A model generated the notes under the pieces. The model did no database searches. It was given only the letters and a program-made list of their open reading frames with translations, and was not told the origin of the DNA. DNA of 14,772 nt, from NCBI GenBank assembly GCA_025057795.1, contig JANXEP010000046.1, positions 1 to 14,772 of the forward strand, in the 5' to 3' direction. This DNA is from Candidatus Bathyarchaeota archaeon. Its GTDB lineage: Archaea > Thermoproteota > Bathyarchaeia > Bathyarchaeales > UBA233. This document shows positions 1 to 5,973 of this stretch, in pieces. How positions within the stretch are numbered: the first letter of the stretch is position 1; every line of letters begins with the position of its first letter. The translations under genes and the position numbers were made by a program.

Positions 1-1
1 C

Positions 2-502
2 GGAATACAGGCACTGCTAAGTTTGAACAAAGACGAATTTTACAGAAACGTTAGGGAGATGGTGCGAATAACCGCCGACGAACTTCCAGTCGTATCCACT
101 GTATGGTGGACAATGACAATGTTCGCCTACAGAACCGACAAACTGGTTAACTGGGATTGGGATTCCTGCACTAAGACACCCATATGGGGACATCCACTAG
201 TTTTTAGACCTATGACTGTCCACAAGCTAACGCCCATTAAATGGGTGCCGCCAGCCACGCCTACTCCTACGCCAACACCCCCAGGTCCCACTCCTACTCC
301 AACTCCTACGCCTACTGGTCCCACTCCGACTGGTCCACGTCCAACCCCGACGCCGACCCCTGTTGTGACGCCGACACCAACGCCTACAGCCGCGCCTGCA
401 GGAATGCCGACAGAACAAATAATCCTAATCGCTGTGGTAGTAATCATAGTGATCGCAGTAATAGGCTACTTAGTCGTCAGAGCTAGGAAAAAGGCAACAT
501 AA
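2..502 (+). CDS. C-terminal part of a membrane-anchored extracellular protein, probably a family 5 (peptide-type) solute-binding protein
   Basis: The frame is already open at the left edge (codons before the TTG at 23 read GIQALLS), so this is a gene truncated by the window rather than a small protein starting at 23. Numbering from that TTG, residues 1-75 look like the end of a globular, Trp-rich domain. Residues 76-128 are a Thr-Pro/Gly-Pro linker. Residues 132-153 form one strongly hydrophobic helix, followed by a basic RARKK tail. A folded domain, then a T/P-rich stalk, then a C-terminal membrane anchor is the usual design of archaeal surface substrate-binding proteins of ABC transporters. 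The end of the globular part resembles the oligopeptide-binding (SBP_bac_5) type, but too little is present to be sure. The globular domain would face outward and the RARKK end would lie in the cytoplasm. Another anchored surface protein is the main alternative. Confidence 0.6.
   Translation, partial: GIQALLSLNKDEFYRNVREMVRITADELPVVSTVWWTMTMFAYRTDKLVNWDWDSCTKTPIWGHPLVFRPMTVHKLTPIKWVPPATPTPTPTPPGPTPTPTPTPTGPTPTGPRPTPTPTPVVTPTPTPTAAPAGMPTEQIILIAVVVIIVIAVIGYLVVRARKKAT
248..406 (+). repeat. Thr-Pro-rich low-complexity repeat coding for a surface-protein stalk
   Basis: The DNA is a degenerate 6-bp-period array of Pro and Thr codons with interspersed Gly-Pro. It encodes residues 76-128 of the truncated first gene. 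Long open frames on the complementary strand here are by-products of this composition. Confidence 0.85.
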
Positions 503-536
503 CAAAACATATAATTGCAGCCTCAAAACTCTTGCC

Positions 537-550
537 TCTCTATTTTTTTC
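537..550 (+). terminator. Possible T-rich archaeal terminator
   Basis: A pyrimidine stretch ending in seven T residues lies about 35 bases after the stop of the first gene. Archaeal RNA polymerase commonly terminates at such T-runs without a hairpin. No stem is visible, so this rests on the T-run and its position only. Confidence 0.35.
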
Positions 551-606
551 AACAACAACTAATTCCTTCATATAATGAGATGTGCATACTTGGATTTTTG
601 CAAAAT

Positions 607-614
607 TTTAAATA
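607..614 (+). promoter_or_regulatory. TATA box for the SDR gene
   Basis: TTTAAATA sits about 50 bases before the ATG at 662. Transcription starting about 25 bases downstream would give a leader of some 20-25 bases carrying the GAGGCGAG Shine-Dalgarno-like stretch at 650-657. Confidence 0.5.
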
Positions 615-661
615 GTTAGGCAGCACAATAAACGAAGTGCTTAATCTTTGAGGCGAGAAGC

Positions 662-1708
662 ATGAAAACCGTGTTGGTTTCTGGGCTTGGGCTTGTGGGA
701 TCAAACATCGCAGCAAAATTGTTACAAAAAGGTTACAAAGTGGTTGGCTACGACATTAGGCCAACCCACTTGTCCCACGACCCAATATTCAGAAGAGAGT
801 TGGAAAAAATAGAATATGTTGAAGGAAGCGTAACAGACTTCTCCCGATATCTGCAGGTTGCCAAGGAACATGAAGTTGAGGGTATAATTCACACGCCTGC
901 GGCGGCTGGAGGCGACTGGCAACAAGTTGTGAACGTAAATGTTGTCGGGGCTCTCAACGCGTTGGAAATTGGAAGACTTCTAGACCTCAGAAGGGTGCTT
1001 TACATGAGCTCTGGCTCGGTTTACGGCGACCGAGAAGACCTTTCTCCAATTAAGGACACTGATCCGGTGACTCCAACATCTTATTACGGTTTGACGAAAT
1101 ACCTTGCAGAGCTTATGGTGAACGCTTACAGGGAACTTTTTGGTTTAAGCGCCGCCGCGGTGAGATTGTCCGGCGTTTTCGGCAGAGGATGGCATGCCAT
1201 GGAATTCTTCTTTCAGGGCACAATATTCATGGCGCTTGAAGGGGAAAAAATTGAGACTTTCGACCACTATTTCCCGTACACCTACATAAACGATGTTACA
1301 GAAGCACTCTACCTCCTATACACTAAGCCTGAAAAACTCAAGTACACGTTGTACTCCGTAAGCAGCGAGAAAGGCGCGACATGGGCTGAAATTGTTGAGT
1401 GCATAAAAAGGGAAATCCCCCAAGCCAACATCCAATTAACAAAACCTAGACCTGTGCCTCCACCGCCACCCCCGCCCTCGCCCACGCAGAAAAAGGGATG
1501 GGTTGAAAGGCCATCGCTTATTAGAGGTCCATTCGCCATGGAGAGGCTGAAAGAAGAATTCGGATGGGCTCCAAAATACACAATCGTGCAAGGCGTCATC
1601 GACCTTATAAACTACATTAAAAGGTTGAAACAGGAAGAACCAGAATGGTACGCTGAACAAGTCAAGAAATTTAAGAGCCTTTACAAAGCTCCGCCCTTCC
1701 CACGTTAA
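662..1708 (+). CDS. NAD-dependent epimerase/dehydratase (extended SDR family)
   Basis: A 348-residue extended short-chain dehydrogenase of the UDP-glucose-epimerase type. The N-terminal Rossmann motif is G8-x-G10-x-x-G13 (SGLGLVG). Asp31 at the end of the second strand favours NAD over NADP. The catalytic set is the MSSGSVYG stretch at 115-122 with Tyr142-x-x-x-Lys146. The family oxidises and epimerises or dehydrates nucleotide sugars or related polyols in the cytoplasm; the substrate cannot be read from sequence. An unusual insertion at residues 262-274, with eight consecutive prolines, lies in the C-terminal substrate domain. The ATG is preceded by a GA-rich Shine-Dalgarno-like sequence. 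The next gene begins 93 bases downstream on the same strand, but the two need not share a function. Confidence 0.85.
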   Translation: MKTVLVSGLGLVGSNIAAKLLQKGYKVVGYDIRPTHLSHDPIFRRELEKIEYVEGSVTDFSRYLQVAKEHEVEGIIHTPAAAGGDWQQVVNVNVVGALNALEIGRLLDLRRVLYMSSGSVYGDREDLSPIKDTDPVTPTSYYGLTKYLAELMVNAYRELFGLSAAAVRLSGVFGRGWHAMEFFFQGTIFMALEGEKIETFDHYFPYTYINDVTEALYLLYTKPEKLKYTLYSVSSEKGATWAEIVECIKREIPQANIQLTKPRPVPPPPPPPSPTQKKGWVERPSLIRGPFAMERLKEEFGWAPKYTIVQGVIDLINYIKRLKQEEPEWYAEQVKKFKSLYKAPPFPR

Positions 1709-1801
1709 AACTCCTCCATTTTTGTTAGAATTCCAGAAGCAAAACCTTAAGCCTTGTAAATACATGCCTACATAATATTTTAAAATGTGTGAGGTACAGT
1801 C

Positions 1802-2689
1802 ATGAATTCGGAAGATATTAAAAACTTAGCTCGAAAATTTGGCGCGGATTTAGTTGGCATAGCTTCCATTGAAAGGTTTAATGGGGTTCCACTACAACTA
1901 CACCCCGCATCCATACTTCCAGAATGTAAATCGATAATTGTTGTCGGGTATCAGGTTGTTAGGGGCGCCCTGCGCGGAATAGAGGAAAGCCTACTTTACC
2001 GAGGCTACGACTTTGCAAGTGTACCTGTAAGCGATTATGAAAGGTTCGGCAGAGTACACGTGGAAGACACCCTTCTCGCTTCAACAGTCTACAACATTGC
2101 GTGCTCAATAGAAGATGAAGGTTGGGAAGCAGTGCCCATCTTCCCATACCCCCCAGAGGCTTGGCCTCAAGGTGTCAGCGTCGCACCAGGCAGAGTAGCG
2201 CCAAACGTGCATCCAGACCCAGAATTCGCAGCGGTAGCCGCAGGTTTAGGCGAAATAGGCTACAACAACATCCTTCTAACACCAGAGTTTGGCCCCCGCC
2301 AGAGACTCCAACTCATACTAACAGAACTGCCTCTTAAGCCAGACCCAGTGTTGGAAGGCAAAATATGCGATCTCTGCATGAAATGTGTGGACATATGCCC
2401 CTTCGGGGCCATCAGCAGAGATAAAAGATCCGAAGTTGTTATTGCAGGTAAAAAAATGATAGTTGGCAATGTAGAATATGTAACCTGTAATAGATGTCCA
2501 AACGGGGCGAGACCGAACAGATTTCACGAAGCGGGCAAGCCAGACAGGCTGGCAGCCCTCTGCAATCGCACCTGCATCGCTCACCTAGAGGAAATAGGGG
2601 CGTTAAAGATAAAATTCTCCAGCCCGTTTAGGCGGAGGAAGCCGCAAATACTTGATCTAGAAGGCAAACCCATCACAAAGGAACAGTGA
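1802..2689 (+). CDS. Iron-sulfur protein of the epoxyqueuosine reductase/reductive dehalogenase-like superfamily, copy 1
   Basis: A 295-residue protein with the superfamily hallmarks: N-terminal GADLVGIAS (14-22), a SIIVVG strand (44-49), AAVAAGLGEIG (143-153), then NNILLTPEFGPRQR (155-168), which in relatives packs against a corrinoid. A ferredoxin motif follows at Cys189, 192, 195 and 199-Pro. Four more cysteines at 229, 232, 254 and 258 could hold a second cluster, but not in the usual CxxCxxCxxxCP spacing. There is no Tat or other signal, so it is probably cytoplasmic. QueG reduces epoxyqueuosine and RdhA removes halogens, both with cobalamin; which reaction, if any, this protein performs is unknown. 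GAGGT at 1791-1795 supports the ATG. The stop overlaps the GTG of the next gene, a paralogue. Confidence 0.7.
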   Translation: MNSEDIKNLARKFGADLVGIASIERFNGVPLQLHPASILPECKSIIVVGYQVVRGALRGIEESLLYRGYDFASVPVSDYERFGRVHVEDTLLASTVYNIACSIEDEGWEAVPIFPYPPEAWPQGVSVAPGRVAPNVHPDPEFAAVAAGLGEIGYNNILLTPEFGPRQRLQLILTELPLKPDPVLEGKICDLCMKCVDICPFGAISRDKRSEVVIAGKKMIVGNVEYVTCNRCPNGARPNRFHEAGKPDRLAALCNRTCIAHLEEIGALKIKFSSPFRRRKPQILDLEGKPITKEQ

Positions 2690-3687
2690 AATTCATGGAA
2701 AGCTTAAATGCAGAAGAAGTGAAAAAATTCGCAATAGGGCAAGGCGCCGACCTTGTGGGCATAGCTTCAATAGATAGGTTTGAAGGGGCCCCACCGCACC
2801 TCCACCCCGCTAAAACACTACTTCCATCAGCCAAATCAATAGTTGTTGTTGCCAAAAGAATCCCAAGGGGATGCTACCGCGGCAACCTTGAAGGAACAAA
2901 CTTCACAAGCTACGCTTACTGCGGATACTTTTTCCAACAACATAGATACTACATGATTGGGCTAGACTATGAAGTTGCCCGTTTCATAGAAAAGCATGGT
3001 TTTGAAGCTGTCCCAACACAAGGCTCGGGGCTGCATTTCAGAATAGCCGCCTTCGCTGCTGGTTTAGGCCAGATCGGCTGGCATAAACTACTCATCACCC
3101 CCCAATTCGGCCCAAGGGTAAGATTTGGAATAATAGCCACCGAAGCGGAACTAAAACCCGACCCGCTCTATGAGGGGAAACTCTGCGACCCGGAAGATTG
3201 TGGATACCGTTGCGTTTTTGAGTGTCCTAATGGTGCAGTGCCAAGAACACGCAAAATAACGATTAATGTTGCAGGAAGAACCGTAGAGTTTTCAGATCTC
3301 GACCTAAGCAGATGCATCCCAGACTGCATACGCCTAACAAGGCATTCCCCCTTCATACTGAAAGAGGCTGAACGTTCGCCAGCCATACTAGAACAGGTTG
3401 ACACGTTTCATAAACAGCTTGCCGCTATGCGCCAAGCACCCGAGTCACAGCCACCACCATCCCCACCTCAACGCCCACCCGCTGGTGCGCCTCCCCCGTC
3501 CCCAAGGGATTCCCTAGACCAAATCGTTGACTGCTACAGAATGATGCGTCGTCATGCAGGCTTTCCCGCCTTTGTTTTTCGCGGTGCAACAGGCTGCATG
3601 GAAGCCTGTATAGAATACCTTGAGGAGAAAGGCAAAATTCCAAGATACAGATATCCCTTCAGAAGAAGAGAGCCGTGGAAACTTTAA
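2686..3687 (+). CDS. Iron-sulfur protein of the epoxyqueuosine reductase/reductive dehalogenase-like superfamily, copy 2
   Basis: A 333-residue paralogue of the preceding protein: GADLVGIASIDRF, HLHPAK, AFAAGLGQIG, LLITPQFGPRVRFG and the closing PFRRR-x-P all align. The first cluster motif is stretched to Cys167-x4-Cys172-x3-Cys176-x3-Cys180-Pro, unlike standard ferredoxins. A second cysteine set (210, 214, 304, 308) matches the one in copy 1 (GCMEACIEYLEEKG against LCNRTCIAHLEEIG). Between the two halves of that set lies a Pro-rich insertion at residues 251-273 that copy 1 lacks. The GTG at 2686 overlaps the previous TGA, suggesting translational coupling. An in-frame ATG at 2695 is an equally plausible start, with AAGGA about 11 bases before it. 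Tandem divergent copies suggest a heteromer or split specificity; the substrate is unknown. Confidence 0.7.
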   Translation: MKFMESLNAEEVKKFAIGQGADLVGIASIDRFEGAPPHLHPAKTLLPSAKSIVVVAKRIPRGCYRGNLEGTNFTSYAYCGYFFQQHRYYMIGLDYEVARFIEKHGFEAVPTQGSGLHFRIAAFAAGLGQIGWHKLLITPQFGPRVRFGIIATEAELKPDPLYEGKLCDPEDCGYRCVFECPNGAVPRTRKITINVAGRTVEFSDLDLSRCIPDCIRLTRHSPFILKEAERSPAILEQVDTFHKQLAAMRQAPESQPPPSPPQRPPAGAPPPSPRDSLDQIVDCYRMMRRHAGFPAFVFRGATGCMEACIEYLEEKGKIPRYRYPFRRREPWKL

Positions 3688-3743
3688 GCATGTAAGGCAT
3701 CCATTTAAGGGAAAAGCAAGTTTATAATCAATGGCGAGGACTG

Positions 3744-4661
3744 TTGAAACCCGTTAGAGAAACCGCTGAGAAAATAAAGAGGCTTGAAATTCGAGGGGCA
3801 AGAAACATTGCCATAGCCGCCATAAACGCCATAGAAGCATTGGCAAAGCAAACTAAAACTGGAAACAAAAGCGCTTTTCTCAAGGAGCTTTTTGAAGCAA
3901 AAAATGTCTTGTTCGCTTCTAGGGAGACTGAGCCGCTGATGCGAAACGCTGTTCGGCGAATAATCAGTCAAGTTGAGAAAAGCCCGGAAGAAAACACTGA
4001 AAACCTTGTAAGCGTAGTTTCAGCTGCAGCAAGACAGTTCCTCAAGGATCTTGAAGATTCAAAGGAGAAAATCGCGGAAGTGGGTGCTAAAAGGATCCCG
4101 GACAATTCAACGGTGCTAACTCACTGTCATTCCTCAACAGTAACCTACCTATTAAGAAAAGCCAAAGAAAAGGGCAAAAACTTTGAGGTGATATGCACTG
4201 AGACAAGACCCTTCCTTCAGGGAAGAATAACTGCAAGGGAGCTTTTAAACGCTGGCATAAAAGTAACCCTTATAGTGGATTCTGCAGCCCGCTTCTTCAT
4301 GAATCATGTGGACTTGGTGATTGTCGGGGCTGACGCCATAACCTCTGAAGGAAACGTGGTTAACAAGATTGGAACAAGCACCATTGCATTGATAGCCAAA
4401 GAGGCGCGTACACCCTTCTATGTGGCTTCAGAACTTCTAAAATTTGACCCCGCTACCATGTACGGCGACTATGAAAAAATAGAAGAGAGAAGCCCAGAGG
4501 AGGTCTGGAAAAACCCGCCTGAAGGCCTCATAATAAGGAACCCTGTTTTTGACGTGACGAGACGAGACTTTATACATGGTGTAATCTGCGAAGAAGGAAT
4601 AATATCGCCCCACTCGGTAACTGAAGTGGCGTATAGGAAGTACCCCTGGATTTTCAGTTAA
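3744..4661 (+). CDS. Ribose-1,5-bisphosphate isomerase (eIF2B alpha-type fold)
   Basis: This enzyme converts ribose-1,5-bisphosphate to ribulose-1,5-bisphosphate, the middle step of the archaeal AMP pathway. At 305 residues it is close to characterised members. An N-terminal helical domain carries IKRLEIRGARNIA (11-23), followed by a Rossmann-like domain of the eIF2B-alpha/MtnA family. The catalytic pair corresponds to Cys128 (THCHSST) and Asp197 (GADAIT). Also present are ETRPFLQGR (153-161), VDSAARFFM (178-186) and NKIGTSTIAL (207-216). The TTG start is the only reasonable one in frame and follows GGCGAGG by four bases. The sequence fits the isomerase better than methylthioribose-1-phosphate isomerase, and the neighbours are RuBisCO and AMP phosphorylase. 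It ends 15 bases from the convergent RuBisCO gene. Confidence 0.9.
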   Translation: MKPVRETAEKIKRLEIRGARNIAIAAINAIEALAKQTKTGNKSAFLKELFEAKNVLFASRETEPLMRNAVRRIISQVEKSPEENTENLVSVVSAAARQFLKDLEDSKEKIAEVGAKRIPDNSTVLTHCHSSTVTYLLRKAKEKGKNFEVICTETRPFLQGRITARELLNAGIKVTLIVDSAARFFMNHVDLVIVGADAITSEGNVVNKIGTSTIALIAKEARTPFYVASELLKFDPATMYGDYEKIEERSPEEVWKNPPEGLIIRNPVFDVTRRDFIHGVICEEGIISPHSVTEVAYRKYPWIFS

Positions 4662-4676
4662 AAGACGGGAGCCAAA

Positions 4677-5762
4677 CTACATTTTCCACGTTTCCAGCAC
4701 CGCTTCAAGTTCCCTATGTGTTTTGGCGTATTCATGCAACGGTATCCCTTTCACAACTGCGTCGACGGCTTGACGCATAGCTTTGGCTCCAGCAATGGTT
4801 CCATCTCTGTGGCCATGAATTCCTCCGCCCGCTTGGATTACAACATCTTTTCCGAAGAATTTTATTAATGCTGGAACAAATCCTGGATGCAGTCCGCCTG
4901 AAGCCACCGGCAAGCATGCTTTTAACCCCGCCATCTCCATTTTCAACGCTTCAACGTTTTCTCTAACCTCTTCTTTCGATTCATACATTTTGCCTACCAC
5001 TGTGCCTACATGAAGCTGGTCTACGCCTATGATCCGCGTAATTTTCGCGATTACGCGCATTGATATTCCATGCTTTGGATTTTTTGTGAAAGCTGCATGT
5101 CCAGCTCTGTGTCCGTGGATTACAGGGTTGAAGTCTTCTTCGCGTAGGGTCTGCAATGCAGCGAAGCCGCACATTATTATGTCCACCATAACGTATTCGC
5201 CTCCATTAGAAAGCACGTATTCCGCTCTTCTTATCATTTCATTAGTTTCCGCAGTTACGTTGGCCATGTAAACCTTTTTTTCGCCCGTTTCCTCTTCAGC
5301 TTTATCCCTGCTTTCAAGGGTTTTGGAAATGCGCTCCTCAAACTTGTTAAAGCTTTGGCTGCTTAGGTTTTCATCATCCTTAACTATGTCGCATCCTCCA
5401 ACCCAAGCCTCGTAGGCCACACGCGCATGGTCTTCAGTTCTCAAACCAAGCTTAGGCTTAATTATGGTTCCCACAAGCGGCCGGTCATAAACCTTCAAAA
5501 GGCTGCGTACGCCTTCAATGCCGAATTTTGGCCCCTTAAAGCTTCGGATAAGCTTGGAGGGAAGGTTCACATCTAAAAGTCTAAGGTTTCTAAGGGTTCT
5601 TAATCCAAAAATGTTGCCAGCCACGCTGCTCAAGATGTTGGGCGCATTGCCGTACTCAAAAAGCTCTATTGGATAGGCAATCTTGACAAGGTTTCCGTTT
5701 ATTTCGAAAACTTGGGCGGCAAGCTTTTTACATATTCCTTTTCCGTGGTAATTTCGGTCCAT
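4677..5762 (-). CDS. rbcL: Type III RuBisCO large subunit, main part downstream of a frameshift
   Basis: This frame encodes nearly all of a form III ribulose-bisphosphate carboxylase, which joins CO2 to ribulose-1,5-bisphosphate to give two 3-phosphoglycerates. Numbered from the ATG at 5762, the active site is complete: Lys102 and Lys104 in GTIIKPK, the Lys that is carbamylated with its metal ligands in K128-D-D-E131, His218-Arg219 and His222, His251, loop-6 Lys258 in GTVVGKM, SGG at 288-290 and the phosphate-binding AGGGIHGH at 311-318. The first dozen residues (MDRNYHGKGICK) are out-of-frame noise; true RuBisCO sequence starts at KLAAQVFEING. The missing N-terminus lies just upstream in another frame (5699-5938). 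Joined at the A-run at 5725-5729, the protein would be about 420 residues, normal for form III. The gene is convergent with the isomerase that makes its substrate. Confidence 0.9.
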   Translation of the reverse strand: MDRNYHGKGICKKLAAQVFEINGNLVKIAYPIELFEYGNAPNILSSVAGNIFGLRTLRNLRLLDVNLPSKLIRSFKGPKFGIEGVRSLLKVYDRPLVGTIIKPKLGLRTEDHARVAYEAWVGGCDIVKDDENLSSQSFNKFEERISKTLESRDKAEEETGEKKVYMANVTAETNEMIRRAEYVLSNGGEYVMVDIIMCGFAALQTLREEDFNPVIHGHRAGHAAFTKNPKHGISMRVIAKITRIIGVDQLHVGTVVGKMYESKEEVRENVEALKMEMAGLKACLPVASGGLHPGFVPALIKFFGKDVVIQAGGGIHGHRDGTIAGAKAMRQAVDAVVKGIPLHEYAKTHRELEAVLETWKM

Positions 5763-5938
5763 GTTCCAATGGAGCTTTCAGCTGCTACGCCACCCGCAGC
5801 CTCTTCAATACTCATGCCTTCCGGCTCAATGTAAAACGTGCAGACAACATCGTCGCCCTGAGGCCTATATTTTAAGTCTACAAAATCAATGTACCTCATG
5901 TTTATGGCCTCAACATAATTATTTTTGATGCGTTTCAT
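5699..5938 (-). CDS. rbcL: Type III RuBisCO large subunit, N-terminal part upstream of a frameshift
   Basis: This 79-residue frame carries the RuBisCO N-terminal domain: YRPQGDDVVCTFYIEPEG (24-41), the AAGGVAAESSIGTWT stretch (47-61) with the active-site Glu and Thr-Trp-Thr that contact substrate across the dimer, and EKEYVKSL. After residue 71 it runs out of frame and stops within eight codons, while the matching sequence continues in the frame of 4677-5762. Restoring one A in the five-A run gives EYVKKLAAQVFEI without a break. The ATG at 5938 is one possible start. The ATG at 5899 (MRYIDFVD) has GAGG eight bases upstream and would give a 407-residue joined protein; it may be the real start. 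Confidence 0.85.
   Translation of the reverse strand: MKRIKNNYVEAINMRYIDFVDLKYRPQGDDVVCTFYIEPEGMSIEEAAGGVAAESSIGTWTEITTEKEYVKSLPPKFSK
5725..5729 (-). other. Frameshift site in RuBisCO at an A5 run
   Basis: On the coding strand the bases read TAT GTA AAA AGC TTG, continuing out of frame. A sixth A would read TAT GTA AAA AAG CTT GCC, giving the expected EYVKKLA. A P-site tRNA-Lys on AAA could re-pair one base back because the preceding base is also A, so -1 slippage is chemically possible. However, the site is not a full X-XXY-YYZ slippery heptamer. A homopolymer miscall or a recent one-base deletion are the simpler explanations. Confidence 0.8.
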
Positions 5939-5973
5939 TTAAAACCTTACTTCAGTTAATTATTGATGAAGAG
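5938..5973. promoter_or_regulatory. Compact divergent promoter region between RuBisCO and AMP phosphorylase
   Basis: Only 35 bases separate the two annotated start codons. On +, TTTAAAA at 5938-5944 is placed about 30 bases before the AMP phosphorylase ATG and would give a nearly leaderless message. On -, the complement of 5952-5960 (AT-only, ATAATTAAC-like) could serve RuBisCO, particularly if it starts at 5899. The two elements lie within about 20 bases, so polymerase binding on one side may affect the other. Neither box is a strong match. Confidence 0.35.

Noticed and set aside
248..406. Repeat array considered as CRISPR or minisatellite
   Set aside because: There are no unique spacers, and the period is codon-pair based and in frame with a protein ending in a membrane helix.
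127..486. Long open frames antisense and out of frame to the Thr-Pro linker
   Set aside because: Their Gly-Val, Arg-rich or Tyr-Ser repeats are readings of the same 6-bp-period repeat; there is no start signal or family resemblance.
3719..3728. TTTATAATC as the promoter of ribose-1,5-bisphosphate isomerase
   Set aside because: It lies so close to the TTG at 3744 that transcription would begin at or after the start codon; read-through from the upstream genes fits as well.
5029..5271. 80-residue + strand frame opposite RuBisCO
   Set aside because: It is antisense to highly conserved RuBisCO active-site sequence and has no family features.
5725..5731. Canonical programmed -1 frameshift heptamer in RuBisCO
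   Set aside because: The codons are GTA AAA AGC, so the A-site codon is not AAG and the X-XXY-YYZ pattern is incomplete; no clear downstream stem was found. Only single-tRNA slippage remains possible.
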